Origin: CAYQLK01 sp964426075
GTDB lineage: Bacteria; Patescibacteriota; Microgenomatia; CAYQLK01
Length of the DNA: 7,536 bases
NCBI GenBank assembly: GCA_964426075.1
Contig: CAYROP010000032.1
Span: forward strand, 1 to 7,536
Direction of reading: 5' to 3'
The stretch's first letter is position 1, and every line of letters begins with the position of its first letter. Position numbers and translations under genes: made by a program. The notes beneath the pieces are model-generated. The model searched no databases, was not told the origin of the DNA, and worked only from the letters and a program-made list of their open reading frames with translations. Below, piece by piece: positions 5,334 to 7,536 of the stretch.

Positions 5334-5373
5334 TCTATAGCTATATCAGAGAGCTTGGCTCTGCTGATCTAGC
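5334..5373 (-). promoter_or_regulatory. Putative gap promoter overlapped by a long inverted repeat
   Basis: The arms GCTA-T-ATCAGAGAGC (5340-5354) and GCTCT-G-CTGAT-C-TAGC (5358-5373) make 14 pairs around a TTG loop, with one mismatch and one bulged G. The minus-strand end of the repeat is the extended -10 TGATATAGC (5348-5340), and a second box TATAGA lies at 5339-5334, 12 nt before the ATG. No T run follows, so it is more likely an operator or leader structure than a terminator. The promoter assignment is inferred. Confidence 0.5.
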
Positions 5374-5448
5374 AACTTTTACCATTTTTTGAATTCTACT
5401 TATAAAATATATTGGCAAGAATTTAAAAAATATGACGTGGCTTTGACT

Positions 5449-5480
5449 TTGAAAAATTTGTTGGAAACAGAATTTTTCAA
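5449..5480 (-). terminator. AT-rich hairpin after pgk, possible weak terminator
   Basis: TTGAAAAATTTGTT (5449-5462) pairs with AACA-(G)-AATTTTTCAA (5466-5480) around a GGA loop with one bulge. It lies 59 nt after the pgk stop codon. No clean T run follows on the minus strand, so termination is uncertain; it could also be a 3' stabilising structure. Confidence 0.4.
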
Positions 5481-5539
5481 GAAGAAAAGCGAGTACATAT
5501 AATTTAATTCCTTACTACCTTAATCCTATCAAAAAATTA

Positions 5540-6541
5540 TCAACTTAGAGCATCAATTCCTGGCATTTCTTTTCCTGCAATATAATCCAACATCGCTCCA
5601 CCTCCAAGACACACCCAATCTACTTTTTTTATGTCACCAAACTGGTTCATTGCACTAATAGTATCTCCACCCCCAATAGTTATTTTTGCTTGTGAATCCA
5701 TTAACATTTCAATTAATCGCCTAGTTCCATTAGAGTAATTTTTATCCTCAAAATTACCAATTGGGCCATTCCAAACAATTTCTTTAGCAGACATTATTTC
5801 TTTCTCAAAATCATTTAAACTCTCTTCATTTATATCCATACCGGAAGCAACAAGCTTACCAACCATCACCTTATCATCAAAAATAATTTTTTGATCGTTA
5901 ATCTCCTTTGGCAACAAACCACCAACCAAAACTCTATCTGAAATTTTAACCAAACTCTCAATCACTGGTAGTTTTGTTTCAATTTTTGCCCCACCTACTA
6001 TCGAAACAAGGGGATGTATTGGTGTACCAACTAAAGCTCTAAGGTGCTCGACCTCCTGAATAAATCTAAAACCAGCCACAGATTCCAAATACCTAACCAC
6101 CCCAACTGTCGAAGCAACTTTTCTATGAGCAGTTGCAAATGACTCATTTACAAAATAATCAAAATTATTTGCCAACCTCAAAGCAAAATTGTCATCATTT
6201 TCCTCTTCACCTTTATCGAACCTTAAATTCTCCAACAATACAAACTTGCTGTTAAAATTTTCTACCCAAAACCCGTTAACATATTCAATTTTTAAGCCAA
6301 AAACTATTTCCAAATCATTTAGAATATTCTTTGTAGACAAAGACTCATCTCGACCATCTGGTCTACCAATATGCCCGCAAATTGCCAAATTCGCCACTTT
6401 ATCTTTCAAAAAAACCACAGTTTCTTTTGCCGCTTCTAATCGGGTAATATCTAAAACCTTTCCATTTTCAATCGGTACATCCAAATCCAAACGCAACAAA
6501 ACACGCTTATTATTAAAATTAATACTATCTAAAGTCCTCAT
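5540..6541 (-). CDS. pgk: Phosphoglycerate kinase, shortened form
   Basis: Transfers phosphate from 1,3-bisphosphoglycerate to ADP, giving ATP and 3-phosphoglycerate. At 333 residues it is well below the usual 390-415. Present are RLDLDVP (17-23; family form RVDFNVP), Arg34, HIGRP (57-61), LLENLRF (102-108), NESFATAHR (132-140), GGAKIETK (183-190) with the nucleotide-site lysine, WNGPIGNFE (257-265), the ATP loop GGGDT (290-294) and LGGGA with MPGIDAL at the C-terminus. The region between GGAKIETK and WNGPIGNFE is about 75 residues, where canonical enzymes have well over 100, and the usual GGGMA segment is VLVGGLLPKE. The key residues survive, so it is probably active. The ATG start has no Shine-Dalgarno and lies 27 nt after the SDR stop, so the two are likely one operon. 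It ends in TGA. Confidence 0.95.
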   Translation of the reverse strand: MRTLDSINFNNKRVLLRLDLDVPIENGKVLDITRLEAAKETVVFLKDKVANLAICGHIGRPDGRDESLSTKNILNDLEIVFGLKIEYVNGFWVENFNSKFVLLENLRFDKGEEENDDNFALRLANNFDYFVNESFATAHRKVASTVGVVRYLESVAGFRFIQEVEHLRALVGTPIHPLVSIVGGAKIETKLPVIESLVKISDRVLVGGLLPKEINDQKIIFDDKVMVGKLVASGMDINEESLNDFEKEIMSAKEIVWNGPIGNFEDKNYSNGTRRLIEMLMDSQAKITIGGGDTISAMNQFGDIKKVDWVCLGGGAMLDYIAGKEMPGIDALS

Positions 6542-6568
6542 TAACTAATATTAACAAAATAACTCTCA

Positions 6569-7381
6569 TTACCCACTCAACCACAATACAACTTTTTCTG
6601 GTAACCAATTACGCACCTTTTGCATAACCCAAGCTTCTATCCCCACAGTCTGCCTTAATGGCGGACTCTCCTCCTCCACCGACTCTACAATCCTCCGAGC
6701 AAGTTTTTGCGGACTAATCACGAAATACTCAAATCTTCTTTTTTTATATCTAAGGTATACCGACTTGTATGCAGTAGTTTTTAGTCCTTTCCAAACTTCA
6801 ACACTATTTTTCTTAAAATGCGTTCTTACTCTTCCCGAAGTAACCAACATCACCCTTATACCAAACTGCTTGGTTTCCAAATACAAACTTTCACTAAACG
6901 CCTCCATCGCCCATTTAGTCGCACTATATCCACTAAGCCCAGCAAACGCATATACTCCTGCAATCGAACCAATATTGACTATTGTTCCTCGTTTTCTTTT
7001 TCGCATCCCAGGCAAAAGTTGTTGAGTAATATAGTATGCACCAAAAAAATTAGTCTGGAATAGTGAAACCAAATCCTCTACAGGCGTATCTTCGACCGTA
7101 CCAACAAGTCCATAGCCCGCATTATTTACCAAAACGTCAATATTTTTTTCTTTTTTTAAAATTTTTTTAAGCGCTCTATCGATCGATTTTGGCTTAGCCA
7201 AATCAATCTTTAAAAACTCGATCGCAATTTTTTCTTTTTTTGCTGATTTTCGTAAATTACTAAACTTACTTGGATTTCGTGAAGTTGCCCAAACTTTATA
7301 TTTATTCCTACCAAACTCCAATGCCAACTCTAAACCGATTCCTGATGATGCGCCTGTAATTATTACAACTTTTTTTTTCAT
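6569..7381 (-). CDS. Classical short-chain dehydrogenase/reductase (SDR)
   Basis: NAD(P)(H)-dependent oxidoreductase; the substrate cannot be told from sequence. Counting from ATG at 7381 (270 residues): the cofactor motif TGASSGIG at 9-16, Arg35 after the second strand (ATSRNP), which suggests NADP(H), NNAG at 86-89, Asn111 and the catalytic set Ser139, Tyr152 and Lys156 (YSATK). The residues after the sixth strand read TSGRVRT where most classical SDRs have PG. The C-terminal 60 residues (RRFEYFVISPQKLA onward) are typical of the variable substrate lobe. A GTG at 7399 would add six residues, but MKKKVVIITGAS is the usual SDR beginning and neither start has a Shine-Dalgarno. It is probably co-transcribed with pgk, 27 nt downstream. 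There is no obvious metabolic link to glycolysis. Confidence 0.93.
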   Translation of the reverse strand: MKKKVVIITGASSGIGLELALEFGRNKYKVWATSRNPSKFSNLRKSAKKEKIAIEFLKIDLAKPKSIDRALKKILKKEKNIDVLVNNAGYGLVGTVEDTPVEDLVSLFQTNFFGAYYITQQLLPGMRKRKRGTIVNIGSIAGVYAFAGLSGYSATKWAMEAFSESLYLETKQFGIRVMLVTSGRVRTHFKKNSVEVWKGLKTTAYKSVYLRYKKRRFEYFVISPQKLARRIVESVEEESPPLRQTVGIEAWVMQKVRNWLPEKVVLWLSG

Positions 7382-7382
7382 A

Positions 7383-7406
7383 CCCAAAAAAACTTTCACT
7401 TTTGGG
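7383..7406 (-). repeat. Inverted repeat at the SDR start region
   Basis: CCCAAAA (7383-7389) pairs with TTTTGGG (7400-7406) across a 10-nt loop that contains the alternative GTG start. It sits one base upstream of the ATG at 7381 and could affect which start is used. Confidence 0.45.
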
Positions 7407-7416
7407 CATTAACGAT

Positions 7417-7445
7417 ATTAAAACTTAACTAATAAATGATTACAA
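7417..7445 (-). promoter_or_regulatory. Probable promoter of the SDR-pgk unit
   Basis: The minus strand has TTGTAA (7445-7440, four of six consensus positions), a 17-bp spacer and TTTAAT (7422-7417, five of six). The predicted start near 7410 gives a leader of about 28 nt to the ATG at 7381. Confidence 0.5.
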
Positions 7446-7474
7446 CCACTCAAACTTTAGTAGAATATTAATTA

Positions 7475-7536
7475 ATGACCAATCTTGCCCAATCCCCAGC
7501 CTTTTCTCCAACCAAAATAGCTTCAGCCAGCACTAT
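7475..7536 (+). CDS. Possible 5' end of a divergent gene, cut by the window end
   Basis: An ATG at 7475 opens a frame with no stop through 7536 (20 codons: MTNLAQSPAFSPTKIASAST). It is too short for any family assignment. There is no Shine-Dalgarno; TAGAAT (7461-7466) ends 8 nt before the ATG, so a leaderless or nearly leaderless message is possible, as suspected for gap and the S1 gene. The 93 nt between this ATG and the SDR ATG would be a divergent promoter region. It could be a chance open frame. Confidence 0.35.
   Translation, partial: MTNLAQSPAFSPTKIASAST

Noticed and set aside
6189..6548. Plus-strand Ser/Lys-rich frame opposite pgk
   Set aside because: A shadow of an AT-rich gene; the pgk motifs lie on the other strand.

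Overview
Organism. The flanking genes are AT-rich and compact, UGA acts as a stop (it ends both the 2572-2979 gene and pgk), several starts are GTG or TTG, the phosphoglycerate kinase is unusually short, and there is a set of Thr/Pro-rich secreted proteins. Together these suggest a small-genome bacterium of the Patescibacteria/CPR type (Katanobacteria- or Microgenomates-like). This is an inference; no rRNA marker is present. UGA as stop argues against the Gracilibacteria/Absconditabacteria code.

Layout. All seven complete genes lie on the minus strand. In transcription order they are: an SDR oxidoreductase (start about 7381-7399) followed after 27 nt by a short phosphoglycerate kinase (pgk, 6541-5540); glyceraldehyde-3-phosphate dehydrogenase (gap, 5321-4302); three Thr/Pro-rich exported proteins (3990-3169, 2979-2572, 2338-1562); and a four-domain S1 RNA-binding protein (1407-238). 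Positions 76-237, after the S1 stop, hold a dense cluster of inverted repeats with no gene. A plus-strand reading frame may begin at 7475 and run off the end, divergent from the SDR gene.

The surface-protein island (about 1490-4010). Each of the three genes is an independent unit with a Rho-independent terminator (1491-1536, 2498-2540, 3093-3127). Two have clear Shine-Dalgarno sequences in front of non-ATG starts and the third has an ambiguous start. The gene at 1562-2338 has a perfect consensus promoter (TTGACA, 17 bp, TATAAT). The 1562-2338 and 2572-2979 products end in the same arrangement: an identical 13-residue block PTATVRADTGDPL, a Gly/Ser-rich spacer, one hydrophobic segment and a short basic tail. 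This resembles a sortase-type sorting signal with RADTG in place of LPXTG or LAXTG, and is the most interesting observation here. The 3169-3990 product lacks the tail and ends in an Ig-like beta domain, so it is probably secreted.

How the parts fit. gap and pgk catalyse consecutive steps of lower glycolysis. The S1 protein serves translation initiation. The island appears to supply stalk-like, possibly glycosylated cell-surface proteins. The housekeeping genes have no recognisable Shine-Dalgarno and, where a -10 box can be seen, it lies very close to the start codon, whereas the island genes use purine-rich ribosome-binding sites.
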